Part shown: piece after piece, positions 52,910 through 61,905 of the stretch | How the letters are laid out: each line of letters begins with the position of its first letter | Position numbering within the stretch: position 1 is the stretch's first letter | Assembly (NCBI RefSeq): GCF_900055185.1 | Contig: NZ_FIZX01000001.1 | Location: 1,922,001 to 1,986,000 of the forward strand | Source of the DNA: Grimontia celer | GTDB taxonomy: Bacteria; Pseudomonadota; Gammaproteobacteria; Enterobacterales; Vibrionaceae | Direction of reading: 5' to 3' | DNA: 64,000 nucleotides | Position numbers and translations under genes: made by a program | The notes under the pieces: generated by a model | Databases searched by the model: none | What the model saw: the letters and a program-made list of their open reading frames with translations, nothing else | What the model was told of the DNA's origin: nothing

Positions 52910-53477
52910 AACCACGTGGGTCATTCTTGCCGGCGGCCAAGCTCGCCGCATGGGTGGAAAAGACAAGGGCCTTGTGACCCTGAATAACAAACCTCTCATC
53001 GATTATGTTCACGACCGCCTGACCGAACAAGGCGCACATGTTGCCGTAAATGCCAACCGCAATCAGGAAACTTACGCACAATACGGACAAGTTTTCAGTG
53101 ATGTTTTCGAGGGTTTTCCTGGGCCTTTGGGCGGTATCCATGCTGCGATGGCACAGCTCGACAGTGAGTGGTTTGGCTTCGTCCCTTGTGACTGTCCTAA
53201 CCTACCCCATAACCTGCTGGAAAAGATGTATCAATCTATTTCTGATGATACCGAAATAGTGGTCGCCCATGATGGCGAGTCCGTCCAGCCTGTCGTGACT
53301 ATGTACAAACGCAGTGTATTTGAGCGATTAGAAAACTTCCTTAATAACGGTGACCGCAAAATTGTCCTGCTCTACAACATTTGTAAGACAGAGTTGGTTG
53401 ATTTCAGCGATGAACACGATGCCTTCATCAACCTGAACACACCCGCCGAGCTTGAAAAATTCGGGGCACTTTCATGA
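52893..53477 (+). CDS. mobA: Molybdenum cofactor guanylyltransferase
   Basis: A 194-residue nucleotidyltransferase with ILAGGQARRMGGKDKGLV at the GTP site and PCDCPNLP metal-binding region. MobA adds GMP to the pterin to form bis-MGD, the cofactor of FdhA. The 3' end overlaps the next gene by ATGA. Confidence 0.94.
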   Translation: MQSLPETTWVILAGGQARRMGGKDKGLVTLNNKPLIDYVHDRLTEQGAHVAVNANRNQETYAQYGQVFSDVFEGFPGPLGGIHAAMAQLDSEWFGFVPCDCPNLPHNLLEKMYQSISDDTEIVVAHDGESVQPVVTMYKRSVFERLENFLNNGDRKIVLLYNICKTELVDFSDEHDAFINLNTPAELEKFGALS

Positions 53478-55240
53478 GTCTCTCCAACTGTTCCTTACCT
53501 GTACTTGGGTTCGCAGCCTTCAGTGGTACCGGTAAAACCACCCTGCTTGAAAAACTCATTCCGCAGCTGGTGGAATCGGGCGTACGCATTGCCATGGTGA
53601 AGCATGCTCACCATGAATTTGATGTCGATAAATCGGGTAAAGACAGTTATCGCCTCAGAAAAGCAGGCGCATCACAAATGCTGATCAGCTCTCGCAGTCG
53701 TAATGCTTTGATGACAGAAACACCGGAAGAAGAATATACCCTCAACCAACTGCTCAGCCGCCTTGACCAAAACCGCGCCGATCTTGTTCTGGTAGAAGGC
53801 TTTAAGCACGAGAGCTTCCCAAAAATCGAACTTCGCCGCGAAGAACTCGCCAAACAGTGGCTTCACAAAGAAGACAAGAACATCATCGCCATTGCCTGCG
53901 ACAGTGACCCAAAATCAGATCTACCTGCTCTCGACATCAATGATGTACCCGCAATGTGCGCCTTTATCTTGCGCTGGATGGAAGGCCACAAAGCACAGAC
54001 AACAACCTGTGATTCCTTATCCCCCACCATGCTCTCTGTTGACGCAGGAAGAGAGAAGATTTTAGCAGCGATTGATGAGCCAATTGCCAGCGAAATCCAC
54101 TCGCTTGAATCTTTATCTGGCAAGGTTCTGTCAGAAGACGTTATCGCACCGGTCAATGTGCCTTCCAGCACCAATTCAGCCATGGACGGTTTTGCGATTC
54201 GCAGTGATGATTTGGACCGCGACAGCTATCAGATTGTCGGTGAAGTTTATGCAGGTCATGGTCTTGGGATACCGCTGCAAAAAGGCGAATGTGTCCGCAT
54301 CATGACAGGCGCGCCTGTTCCCGAAGGCGCCGACACTGTTGTGATGCGTGAGCAGGCAGCGATGGACGGCGATCTGGTGATGTTCGATACCCGAAAAGGT
54401 GCCATCCGTCCCGGACAAAATGTGCGTCAGGCAGGCGAAGATCTTAAAAAAGGTGTTGCGGTATTTAATGCTGGTACCCGCCTCAATGCTGCCTCAGTAG
54501 GGATGATGGCATCACTGGGTTTCAATCAAGCCAAGTGTTACAAGCCTCTCACCGTTGCTCTGTTTTCAACTGGTGATGAAGTGCAGGCACCCGGAACGCC
54601 CGCCAAAGAAAGCTGCATCTATGATGCTAATCGTTTTACGGTTCGCAGCATGTTGGAAAACCTAGGTTGCCGGATTATTGATTTGGGCATTATTGAAGAC
54701 AGTGAGCAAGCACTGACAGACACATTGACCACGGCAATGGAAAAAGCCGACGTGGTGATTTCCTCCGGTGGCGTGTCAGTAGGTGATGCGGATTACATCA
54801 AGAACGTGCTGGATGCCTTGGGTGACATTAATTTTTGGCGAGTGAATATGCGTCCAGGCCGTCCTCTTGCGTTCGGCAAGTTGGGCAATACACCTTTCTT
54901 TGGCTTACCGGGTAATCCAGTGGCCGTCATGGTGACCTTCTTGCAGTTTGTTGAACCTGCCATTCGTAAAATGCAGGGTGATGTGAACTGGCAACCTCAG
55001 CATTTTTCGGCTGTGACCAGAGAGAAAATTCGCTCCCGTTTCGGCCGCACTGAGTACACCCGCGGTATTTATTCCATCAGCGCCAACGGTCAGATTGAAG
55101 TGCGTTCAACGGGCTCGCAGGGCTCGGGGATATTGCGTTCGATGCATGAAGCGAATTGCCTGATTGAGGTGTCACCGGAAGTGGAGAGCGCAGAGGTGGG
55201 TGATAGGGTTAATATCATTCCTCTCGTTTCAAGGCTCTAA
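53474..55240 (+). CDS. moeA: MobB-MoeA fusion: Moco guanylylation adaptor plus molybdopterin molybdotransferase
   Basis: A 588-residue fusion. Residues 1 to about 170 are MobB, a GTP-binding protein (FAAFSGTGKTTLLEKL P-loop). Residues 183-588 are MoeA, with the N-terminal linker domain, the MogA-like domain (STGDEV, SSGGVSVGDADYI) and PGNPVAVMV. MoeA inserts Mo (or W) into the adenylylated pterin. The two proteins act at neighbouring steps, and the fusion is uncommon to me. No frame break is visible at the junction. Confidence 0.92.
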   Translation: MSLSNCSLPVLGFAAFSGTGKTTLLEKLIPQLVESGVRIAMVKHAHHEFDVDKSGKDSYRLRKAGASQMLISSRSRNALMTETPEEEYTLNQLLSRLDQNRADLVLVEGFKHESFPKIELRREELAKQWLHKEDKNIIAIACDSDPKSDLPALDINDVPAMCAFILRWMEGHKAQTTTCDSLSPTMLSVDAGREKILAAIDEPIASEIHSLESLSGKVLSEDVIAPVNVPSSTNSAMDGFAIRSDDLDRDSYQIVGEVYAGHGLGIPLQKGECVRIMTGAPVPEGADTVVMREQAAMDGDLVMFDTRKGAIRPGQNVRQAGEDLKKGVAVFNAGTRLNAASVGMMASLGFNQAKCYKPLTVALFSTGDEVQAPGTPAKESCIYDANRFTVRSMLENLGCRIIDLGIIEDSEQALTDTLTTAMEKADVVISSGGVSVGDADYIKNVLDALGDINFWRVNMRPGRPLAFGKLGNTPFFGLPGNPVAVMVTFLQFVEPAIRKMQGDVNWQPQHFSAVTREKIRSRFGRTEYTRGIYSISANGQIEVRSTGSQGSGILRSMHEANCLIEVSPEVESAEVGDRVNIIPLVSRL

Positions 55241-55259
55241 GCTCAGAACACCAGAAACA

Positions 55260-55290
55260 AAAAATGCCGCTGGACTCAGCGGCATTTTTT
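55260..55290 (+). terminator. Terminator of tup-mob-moe operon
   Basis: AAATGCCGCT (55262-55271) pairs with AGCGGCATTT (55278-55287), followed by T. The convergent tdk gene could use the other side. Confidence 0.88.
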
Positions 55291-55303
55291 ATCGATTTTA
55301 GAC

Positions 55304-55882
55304 TTATTTGCCTAGCGCTTCTTTGTAGTGCACACGACACACCGACACGTATCTGTCGTTACCGCCTATCACTACTTGGTCGCCGTCTGCAATGGCATTG
55401 CCTTCTGCGTCGGTGCGGATGACCATATTCGCTTTGCGACCACAGTGACAAATGGTCTTCAACTCTACCAGTTTGTCTGCCCATGCCAGCAGGTATTTCG
55501 CTCCTTCAAACAGCTCACCACGGAAGTCAGTACGCAGACCATAACAAAGCACAGGGATGCGCAGTTTATCGACCACTTCTGTGATTTGATAAACCTGCTC
55601 TTCGGTCAGGAACTGACATTCGTCAATAAGTAGACAATCTACTTTATTGTTGGCGTTGATATCGCAAACAGCCGCGTAGATATCGTCTTTCGGAGAGTAG
55701 AGTTGGGCCTCTGCCTGAAGACCAATTCGAGAGCTGACTTTACCCACACCATAGCGGTCATCGATTGCAGCGGTAAAAATCAGCGGGTTCATACCGCGTT
55801 CCTGATAGTTAAACGAAGACTGCAAAAGCGTGGTGGATTTACCTGCGTTCATCGCAGAGTAATAGAAGTACAGCTGGGCCAT
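55304..55882 (-). CDS. tdk: Thymidine kinase
   Basis: A 192-residue type II thymidine kinase. P-loop [22 protein letters not shown] (Walker B), and the zinc Cys set CHCGRK with CRVHY near the end are present. It phosphorylates thymidine with ATP. GGGAG precedes the start. It is monocistronic and unrelated to the preceding operon. Confidence 0.97.
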   Translation of the reverse strand: MAQLYFYYSAMNAGKSTTLLQSSFNYQERGMNPLIFTAAIDDRYGVGKVSSRIGLQAEAQLYSPKDDIYAAVCDINANNKVDCLLIDECQFLTEEQVYQITEVVDKLRIPVLCYGLRTDFRGELFEGAKYLLAWADKLVELKTICHCGRKANMVIRTDAEGNAIADGDQVVIGGNDRYVSVCRVHYKEALGK

Positions 55883-55964
55883 GGAATTCTCCCGAAATTA
55901 AGACTGACGAATGCTACCGAAAAATGGAGAGCGGTAAAAGCGGCGCAAAGCGCGTTACAAGAAA

Positions 55965-55990
55965 AAAGCCCCCGAAATCGGAGGCTCAGA
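55965..55990 (-). terminator. Terminator of the NhaC-family (lysW) gene
   Basis: On the minus strand AGCCTCCGATTTCGGGGGCT folds into a stem with one bulge and is followed by TTTTTT. It lies 8 nt after the stop at 55998. Confidence 0.85.
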
Positions 55991-55997
55991 GAGTAGT

Positions 55998-57578
55998 TTA
56001 TGCCAGCTTACCCGGTCGACGTGACATCCAGCCAAACAGCGCACACACGACGACAAACGCACACATACCTGCCATCAGGGAAATGCTCAATGAATCCGTG
56101 AAACCCAGAACCAGATAAGCTATAGCAGCAACCAAGGCACCCGCCAGTGCATAAGGTAGCTGAGTCGCTACGTGGTCGATGTGACCACAACGTGCCCCCG
56201 TCGAAGACAGGATGGTGGTATCTGAAATTGGAGAACAGTGGTCACCGAATACTGCCCCCGCCAAAACCGCAGACAACATCGGCAACATCAGCGCGATATC
56301 TGTTGCACCTGCAAGGTCTCCCGCGATTGGGAGCATAATACCGAACGTGCCCCAAGATGTACCGGTGGAGAAAGCCATCGCTGCAGACAACAGGAATAGC
56401 AGTACTGGAAGCAATTGAACGGGCAGGTTGCCCTGAATGAGGGTCGACAGGAATTTACCGGTTGCCATATCTCCAATCACGGTACCGATTGACCATGCAA
56501 AGAACAGGATCAAAATGGCACCGAACATCGACTTCGCACCAATCCAAGTGGTAGTTGCAATATCAGATACTGGCAGACCTTGCTTAGCCACAGTGATCAA
56601 CGCAGACAGCAAGCCCATCGCACCGCCGTAAAGCAGCGACATGCCTACATCTGTGTTCTCAAAAGCCCCCAGCACTGAAAAAGCTTTACCGTCTGCTTCA
56701 AGCGCCTGTGCCCCTGAATAAACCATCCAAGACATGGTCGCAACGATAAGGACAATGATTGGTACGACCAAATCAGATACTCGGCCTTTTTCACTTTCTT
56801 CAATGCCAAGCTCATCATCGAGTGGCTCGTGACCACTTTCTTCATCACCTAGGCGACTACCAGTTGATGCCTGGTACTCAAAGCGACGCATCGGACCCAC
56901 ATCCATTTGGAACCAAGCCACAGCGAATACCATCAGCAATGCGAAAATCGCGTAGAAGTTCATTGGAATCATGTGAGCGAATGCGCTCAGCGGACTGTAT
57001 TCCGTCACACCATGGCTAACGAGGATGCCACCAATCACAGTGATGATGTACGCCCCCCAGCTTGAAGCAGGCATGATGACGCACATTGGAGCAGCGGTTG
57101 AATCAAGGATATAAGCCAATTTTGCACGGGAAACGTGGAAACGATCAGTAACCGGACGACTGATGGCACCGACAGCCAGGCTGTTAAAATAATCATCCAC
57201 AAAGATGAACACACCCAGGAAAGCCGCCAACAGTTTCGCACCGCGTTTGCTTTTCACTCGACTCTGCGCCCATTCTGCAAACGCACGTGTGCCACCTGAA
57301 AGCGTCAACAATGCAGTAATTGCACCCAACAACAGAAGGAAAACGACAATGCTCATATTCCATGAGTTAATGCTGCCATCAGAAATAAACAAACCTTTAA
57401 TCAGGTTGCCAAGGTAAGAAGCAGTGCCAGAAACGGAAAAGTCATTGAGCAACAAAGCGCCGGAAAAAATACCCAAGCCTAGCGACAATAAGACACGGCG
57501 GGTCACGATCGCGAGTCCCAGCGCCAGCACGGCGGGGAGCAAAGAAAGAGAAGAAGAAGAAAAATCGACTAAATTCAT
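55998..57578 (-). CDS. lysW: NhaC-family transporter under lysine riboswitch control (probable lysine transporter LysW)
   Basis: A 526-residue membrane protein of the NhaC superfamily with 11 to 13 membrane segments (FLGVFIFVDDYFNSLAVGAI, SSWGAYIITVIGGI, FSTGTSWGTFGIMLPI, GDHCSPISDTTILSSTGA). By homology alone it would be called a Na+/H+ antiporter. A lysine riboswitch in its leader (57672-57845) argues that it is LysW, the NhaC-type lysine transporter predicted in Vibrio and related bacteria. The acidic loop at about residues 240-265 (DEESGHEPLDDELG) is unusual. Its own terminator lies 8 nt downstream. Confidence 0.85.
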   Translation of the reverse strand: MNLVDFSSSSLSLLPAVLALGLAIVTRRVLLSLGLGIFSGALLLNDFSVSGTASYLGNLIKGLFISDGSINSWNMSIVVFLLLLGAITALLTLSGGTRAFAEWAQSRVKSKRGAKLLAAFLGVFIFVDDYFNSLAVGAISRPVTDRFHVSRAKLAYILDSTAAPMCVIMPASSWGAYIITVIGGILVSHGVTEYSPLSAFAHMIPMNFYAIFALLMVFAVAWFQMDVGPMRRFEYQASTGSRLGDEESGHEPLDDELGIEESEKGRVSDLVVPIIVLIVATMSWMVYSGAQALEADGKAFSVLGAFENTDVGMSLLYGGAMGLLSALITVAKQGLPVSDIATTTWIGAKSMFGAILILFFAWSIGTVIGDMATGKFLSTLIQGNLPVQLLPVLLFLLSAAMAFSTGTSWGTFGIMLPIAGDLAGATDIALMLPMLSAVLAGAVFGDHCSPISDTTILSSTGARCGHIDHVATQLPYALAGALVAAIAYLVLGFTDSLSISLMAGMCAFVVVCALFGWMSRRPGKLA

Positions 57579-57610
57579 GATCTCTATATCAACCTATTCG
57601 GTTGGAGATC
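57579..57610 (-). promoter_or_regulatory. RBS-sequestering hairpin of the lysine riboswitch
   Basis: On the minus strand GATCTC (57605-57610) can pair with GAGATC (57579-57584), which includes the Shine-Dalgarno bases, and CAACC with GGTTG inside it. The start codon follows immediately at 57578. Such a hairpin would block translation. Confidence 0.65.
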
Positions 57611-57671
57611 TACTGCAGAAATGGAAAACCAGACTGAACGAAGACAACGGTTATACACATCGTTAAATCCT

Positions 57672-57845
57672 ACAGTAGCGCTCCATAGTTAAATCCCAAT
57701 ACTATGGCAGTGTTGTGCCTATTCGGTCACAACCCCAGCAGAGTCCCCTGATAAGCGACATTCTGCTTCGGCGCTATCTCCTTTCATTTGTCCTCATCGG
57801 CATCACCCTAAGACAAACTACTGATAAACCGCGCACCTCTACGTG
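57672..57845 (-). ncRNA. Lysine riboswitch (L box)
   Basis: The minus strand reads GTAGAGGTGCG then ATCAGTAG, later GCGCCGAAG with a stem-loop (GCAGA/TCTGC), then a GTTGTG/CACAAC stem, ACTGCCA, a CATAG/CTATG stem and GGAGCGCTAC. Order and wording match the lysine riboswitch consensus (AGAGGTGCG, AGTA, GCCGAAG, CTGTCA, TGGAGGGCTA). GTAG at the start pairs with CTAC at the end to close P1. It lies about 95 nt upstream of the NhaC-family gene. Lysine binding should switch that gene off. Confidence 0.88.
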
Positions 57846-58265
57846 TATCAACTCAAACAACTTTATACGATTGACGGTTTTTGCACCGATATACACATAC
57901 AAAGTAAGCCCGTTTGAGCATAAAGCTAGCGTATTTTATGTGACATTGGTCTGTTTGCAATACAAAGATAAAAAATTTTACACACCTAGCTCAACATGGT
58001 TACAAACCAGCCACATTTCACAGTTTCGTTATTCTCTTCGCACATAAACTCACACAAGTATGACGTGTTTATTGTACAGCCTACCGAAAAAGAAGGGATT
58101 TTCTATCAAATCAATGGGAGGGCAAATATTAGATTTGCACTTTAATTAAAATAGATATCTAATAAGCACGAAGTTTATTTATTAAATATTGCAAAGAATT
58201 ATTTATTCTTGCTACTCTTAGTGAAGCAATAAATTATTACATAACGAGAGAATAGGACTGGCATA
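57846..58265. promoter_or_regulatory. AT-rich intergenic region between riboswitch and hns-like gene
   Basis: About 420 nt without a gene, very A+T-rich from 58120 to 58210. It must hold the promoters of the riboswitch transcript (minus) and of the H-NS-like gene (plus). AGAGAATAGGA upstream of the ATG at 58266 gives a ribosome site. The A+T-rich tract is a plausible autoregulatory H-NS binding region. No conserved RNA or small ORF is evident. Confidence 0.5.
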
Positions 58266-58664
58266 ATGTCTGATGCACTGAAAGTATTGTTAAACCTGCG
58301 CAGCCTTCGTGCCGTTGCGCGTGAACTTACTCTGGAACAACTACAAGAAGCTCTGGAAAAACTGCAAGCAGTAGTTAGCGAGCGTGAAGAAGCAGAAGCA
58401 GAAGCACGTGAAGCTGAAAAAGAGCGCGTTGAGAAGCTTGAGAAATACCGTGAAATGCTGATCAAAGACGGTATTGATCCAGAAGAACTTCTGGCAACAC
58501 TTGGCGGCACCAAACCTAAATCTAAGCGTGCTGCGCGCCCAGCGAAATACAAATACACTGACGTAGACGGTTCAGAAAAAACTTGGACTGGTCAGGGCCG
58601 TACACCGAAAGTAATCAAAGATGCAATTGATGCTGGCGGTAAAGTAGAAGACTTCCTGATCTAA
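58266..58664 (+). CDS. hns: H-NS family nucleoid-associated protein
   Basis: A 132-residue H-NS homologue. Residues 1-65 form the dimerisation helices with a coiled coil rich in Glu and Arg. Residues 85-132 form the DNA-binding domain with the TWTGQGRTP loop, the AT-hook-like Q/RGR motif. Such proteins silence AT-rich genes. It is monocistronic with a terminator. Confidence 0.92.
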   Translation: MSDALKVLLNLRSLRAVARELTLEQLQEALEKLQAVVSEREEAEAEAREAEKERVEKLEKYREMLIKDGIDPEELLATLGGTKPKSKRAARPAKYKYTDVDGSEKTWTGQGRTPKVIKDAIDAGGKVEDFLI

Positions 58665-58705
58665 TCGGGCGACGTCTAATACTAAGACAAAAAAGTATCA
58701 TCATG

Positions 58706-58732
58706 AAAAAGGAGCAAATTGCTCCTTTTTTT
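58706..58732 (+). terminator. Terminator of the hns gene
   Basis: GGAGCA (58711-58716) pairs with TGCTCC (58720-58725), extended by A-run and T-run. Confidence 0.88.
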
Positions 58733-58785
58733 ATGCTTGTCGACAAATCTGTGCCTCTCTAAGAACGAAGTACACATGCGGCATA

Positions 58786-58815
58786 CAAAAAAGCGCGCTA
58801 ACCGCGCGCCTTTCT
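58786..58815 (-). terminator. Terminator downstream of the lytic transglycosylase gene
   Basis: GCGCG and CGCGC pair around CTAAC; on the minus strand a run of T follows. It lies just after the stop at 58830. Confidence 0.75.
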
Positions 58816-58829
58816 AATTAGTACTCTTC

Positions 58830-59810
58830 TCAGCCAAATTTAATACGATCTGCCAAGTGGCTTACTGCCAGTGCAAAGTAGTGAGAGCGATTCCACTTCA
58901 TTAAGCTTTGATAATTGCCATAGACCAGATAGCTACGGCCATATTCATCATCAGGCTGAATTAACCAAGCTTTTATTTCCACATCTGGCAGTGAAGCATT
59001 ATTCATACGTCGTACGCCAAGTGCTTGCCATTCCGCCAAAGTTTTTGCTTTATCCTGACTTAAACCTGACAAATCTCTATCGAGGTTTTTAGGAGTGATA
59101 ACTTGACGTCCCCAAGTATATTCATCGTCCCATCCCGCGTTTTTTAAATAGTTTGCGGAAGAGGCAAACACATCAGGCTTCGAATTCCAGATATCTTTCT
59201 TACCATCGTTATTCCCGTCGGCTGCGAAAGAGATAAAAGAACTTGGCATAAATTGGCACTGACCCATGGCGCCAGCCCATGAGCCTTTCATCTTATCAAT
59301 CTCGATGTGCCCTTCCTGCAATATCGTTAATGCAGAGAAAACTTCACCTCGGAAAAACGCTTCACGTCGACCGTCGTAGGCCATTGTTGATAGCGCTTCA
59401 ATAACATTAAAGTTACCAGTGAATTTGCCGAAGTTACTTTCAACGCCCCACAAGGCAACTAAAAAGCGGGGTTGTACGCCGTATATTTCACCAATACGCT
59501 TTAGGTCATCATAATGCTCGTCGTACAACTTGCGAGCTTGAGAGACTTTCCAATCCGGAACTGCGCGCGGAATATACTCATCCAGAGTTAAACGTTTCTC
59601 GGGCTGATTTCTATCTGCTTTAACCGCACGTTCACGATAAGTCAGATTACTAAATGCCTTTTCGATGAGTGCAGCATCATAACCCTTTTCTACACTCTCT
59701 TTTTTCAGACCCTCAACGTAGCTGTCAAAACTCTGCTTTTCTTCAGCCAATGCTGGTGCAGACAAAGATAACGCAGCCCCAATGAGGATAGAGATTAATC
59801 CCTTACGCAT
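58830..59810 (-). CDS. Lytic murein transglycosylase (MltB family, soluble)
   Basis: A 326-residue periplasmic enzyme. Signal peptide MRKGLISILIGAALSLSAPA with cleavage near ALAEE and no lipobox Cys, so it is soluble rather than a lipoprotein like E. coli MltB. The catalytic Glu is in ALWGVESNFGKFTG, followed by GAMGQCQFMPSSF. It cuts peptidoglycan between MurNAc and GlcNAc. It follows ycgL by 9 nt on the same strand, so the two are probably cotranscribed. Confidence 0.9.
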   Translation of the reverse strand: MRKGLISILIGAALSLSAPALAEEKQSFDSYVEGLKKESVEKGYDAALIEKAFSNLTYRERAVKADRNQPEKRLTLDEYIPRAVPDWKVSQARKLYDEHYDDLKRIGEIYGVQPRFLVALWGVESNFGKFTGNFNVIEALSTMAYDGRREAFFRGEVFSALTILQEGHIEIDKMKGSWAGAMGQCQFMPSSFISFAADGNNDGKKDIWNSKPDVFASSANYLKNAGWDDEYTWGRQVITPKNLDRDLSGLSQDKAKTLAEWQALGVRRMNNASLPDVEIKAWLIQPDDEYGRSYLVYGNYQSLMKWNRSHYFALAVSHLADRIKFG

Positions 59811-59819
59811 AGCGCTCCT

Positions 59820-60116
59820 TTATAACTTGGTGTTTTTTTGTCGAATGTGCTGCAGCGCCGCATCCGGTGCAGGTGGCAACTGCAGATAAAATCCATCGTT
59901 CTTAAGGTTTTCACGTACTTTATTGATATCGGCAATCGCCAGCTTTTCACGTTTATCTAAGTTGACCATCATTACGAACTGCGGGTTCCCGAAAGTTTGT
60001 AACAATTGTTCAGGCACGTCTGAAAAATCATCCTTACGGCTTACGTAAAGATAGGTCGATTCCTTTTTCGTGCTCTTATAAATTGCGCAATACACCTTAT
60101 ACCTCTCACTATTCAT
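59820..60116 (-). CDS. ycgL: YcgL domain-containing protein
   Basis: A 98-residue protein of the YcgL family (VYCAIYKSTKKESTYLYVSRKDDF, then GFYLQLPPAPD). The start is set at ATG 60116; the frame extends 5 codons further only through a TTG. Function is unknown. YcgL is usually found next to minC or rnd in Vibrio and relatives, as here. Confidence 0.88.
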   Translation of the reverse strand: MNSERYKVYCAIYKSTKKESTYLYVSRKDDFSDVPEQLLQTFGNPQFVMMVNLDKREKLAIADINKVRENLKNDGFYLQLPPAPDAALQHIRQKNTKL

Positions 60117-60404
60117 GTCAGTTTGCAGCAAACGAATTTTGCGCTGTTCCCAATTTAGAGAAATGGCTTAGAAAATCGCAATGAAATCGGCGATTAAACC
60201 AGCACAGTCAGCCTTGGTGCTTGCCGCAAAGATGCCATGAATATACCATGCAGAACACTGTCTGATAATGCACGAAACCCGCTTTATTCCTCCCTAGAAT
60301 GGCACGCAAATAAAATTTGTCCGCCACCGGAAAAATTGGGTGACGAAAATTCACGTTAGTGTTGTCAAAGCCAACAGTACCGTACCAGCTGGATAACTAC
60401 CCGA
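60117..60404. other. ycgL-minC divergent intergenic region
   Basis: A 288-nt region divergent between ycgL and minC. It must carry promoters for both, but I could not place a convincing -35/-10 pair, operator or small gene in it. Confidence 0.5.
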
Positions 60405-61070
60405 ATGACAAAAAATGCTGAACTCAAAGGCAGTTCGTTTACACTTTCTGTGCTCCATTTAATGGATGATGATTTGGATAGCGCGATGCAAGTGCTGTCT
60501 GACAAAGTCAGCCAGGCTCCGGCCTTTTTTGATGGCGCACCTGTTGTTGTCGATATCTCCAGGCTTCACTCTCAACCTGACTTCTTCCAGCTAAAAGCCA
60601 CCATCGAAAAGACTGGCATGCTTGTTGTCGGAGTCACAGGTTGCAAACAAAATCAGGTACGTGAAGCCGCAAAGCTTGCAGGATTAGCTGTAATGAATCC
60701 GGCCAAGCAAGCAGCCCGTGTTAACGACCCCATCCAAACACCAACAAAAGTCATCACAACACCGATTCGCTCCGGACAGCAGGTCTACGCCAAGAATGCT
60801 GATTTGGTCGTACTGAACCATGTTAGTGCCGGTGCTGAAATCATTGCTGATGGCAGCATTCATATTTATGGCGTGCTCCGCGGCCGTGCCATTGCAGGCG
60901 CAAGCGGACAAAAAGAAGCCCATATATTCTGCCAGAACCTGCAATCCGAGTTGCTTTCCATTGCAGGCACATACTGGCTCAGTGAAACCATCCCAGAGCA
61001 GTACGCTGCACGTCCGGTGAAAGTCTCGCTGAAAGACGACTCATTAAACATTGAACACCTCACACTCTAA
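60405..61070 (+). CDS. minC: Septum site-determining protein MinC
   Basis: A 221-residue division inhibitor. The N-terminal domain (ELKGSSFTLSVLHL) blocks FtsZ; the C-terminal beta-helix (GQQVYAKNADLVVLNHVSAG, GAEIIADGSIHIYG) dimerises and binds MinD. It prevents polar Z-rings. 19 nt precede minD. Confidence 0.96.
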   Translation: MTKNAELKGSSFTLSVLHLMDDDLDSAMQVLSDKVSQAPAFFDGAPVVVDISRLHSQPDFFQLKATIEKTGMLVVGVTGCKQNQVREAAKLAGLAVMNPAKQAARVNDPIQTPTKVITTPIRSGQQVYAKNADLVVLNHVSAGAEIIADGSIHIYGVLRGRAIAGASGQKEAHIFCQNLQSELLSIAGTYWLSETIPEQYAARPVKVSLKDDSLNIEHLTL

Positions 61071-61089
61071 CTTTCCAAAGGACTGAGGA

Positions 61090-61902
61090 ATGACTCGAAT
61101 TATCGTAATCACTTCTGGCAAAGGCGGCGTGGGTAAAACCACCTCAAGCGCTGCCATTGCTACCGGCCTTGCGCTGTCGGGAAAGAAAACGGCTGTTATC
61201 GACTTTGATATTGGTCTTCGTAACCTTGATCTCATCATGGGCTGCGAACGTCGCGTGGTTTATGACTTTGTTAACGTCATCAACGGCGAAGCTAACCTTC
61301 ACCAGGCATTGATCAAAGACAAGCGCGTAGAAAACCTGTTTGTCCTGCCTGCGTCCCAAACCCGCGATAAAGACGCCCTGACCAAAGAAGGCGTTGCCCG
61401 CGTGCTGGAAGACATGAAGGCGATGGACTTCGACTTCATTATCTGTGACTCTCCAGCAGGTATCGAAGCTGGCGCGCTGATGGCGCTTTACTTTGCCGAT
61501 GAAGCCATCGTCACGACTAACCCTGAAGTCTCGTCTGTTCGTGACTCAGACCGTATTCTCGGCATTTTGGATTCTAAATCTCGTCGCGCTGAAAACGGCG
61601 AAGAACCAGTAAAAACTCACCTGCTGCTGACCCGCTACAACCCAGCGCGCGTTGCACGGGGTGAAATGCTGAGCGTCGCAGACGTCGAAGAAATCCTGCG
61701 CATACCGCTACTGAGTGTGATTCCAGAAAGCCCTTCTGTGTTGCACGCGTCGAATAAAGGTGAACCGGTGATTTTGGATCAAGAGTCTGATGCAGGTCTG
61801 GCATACAGCGACGCCATCACCCGTCTGCTGGGTGACGAATGTCCTTTCCGCTTCCTGGAGGAAGAGAAGAAAGGCTTTTTGAAGCGACTGTTCGGAGGAT
61901 AA
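61090..61902 (+). CDS. minD: Septum site-determining ATPase MinD
   Basis: A 270-residue ParA-type ATPase with the deviant Walker A GKGGVGKTT, DFDIGLRNLD and the C-terminal amphipathic helix EEKKGFLKRLFGG for membrane binding. It oscillates pole to pole and recruits MinC. Confidence 0.98.
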   Translation: MTRIIVITSGKGGVGKTTSSAAIATGLALSGKKTAVIDFDIGLRNLDLIMGCERRVVYDFVNVINGEANLHQALIKDKRVENLFVLPASQTRDKDALTKEGVARVLEDMKAMDFDFIICDSPAGIEAGALMALYFADEAIVTTNPEVSSVRDSDRILGILDSKSRRAENGEEPVKTHLLLTRYNPARVARGEMLSVADVEEILRIPLLSVIPESPSVLHASNKGEPVILDQESDAGLAYSDAITRLLGDECPFRFLEEEKKGFLKRLFGG

Positions 61903-61905
61903 CCA

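Noticed and set aside
57715-58047. 110-codon plus-strand ORF in the long intergenic region
   Set aside because: It lies antisense to the lysine riboswitch, has no ribosome site and no protein-like composition; the conserved RNA explains the sequence.
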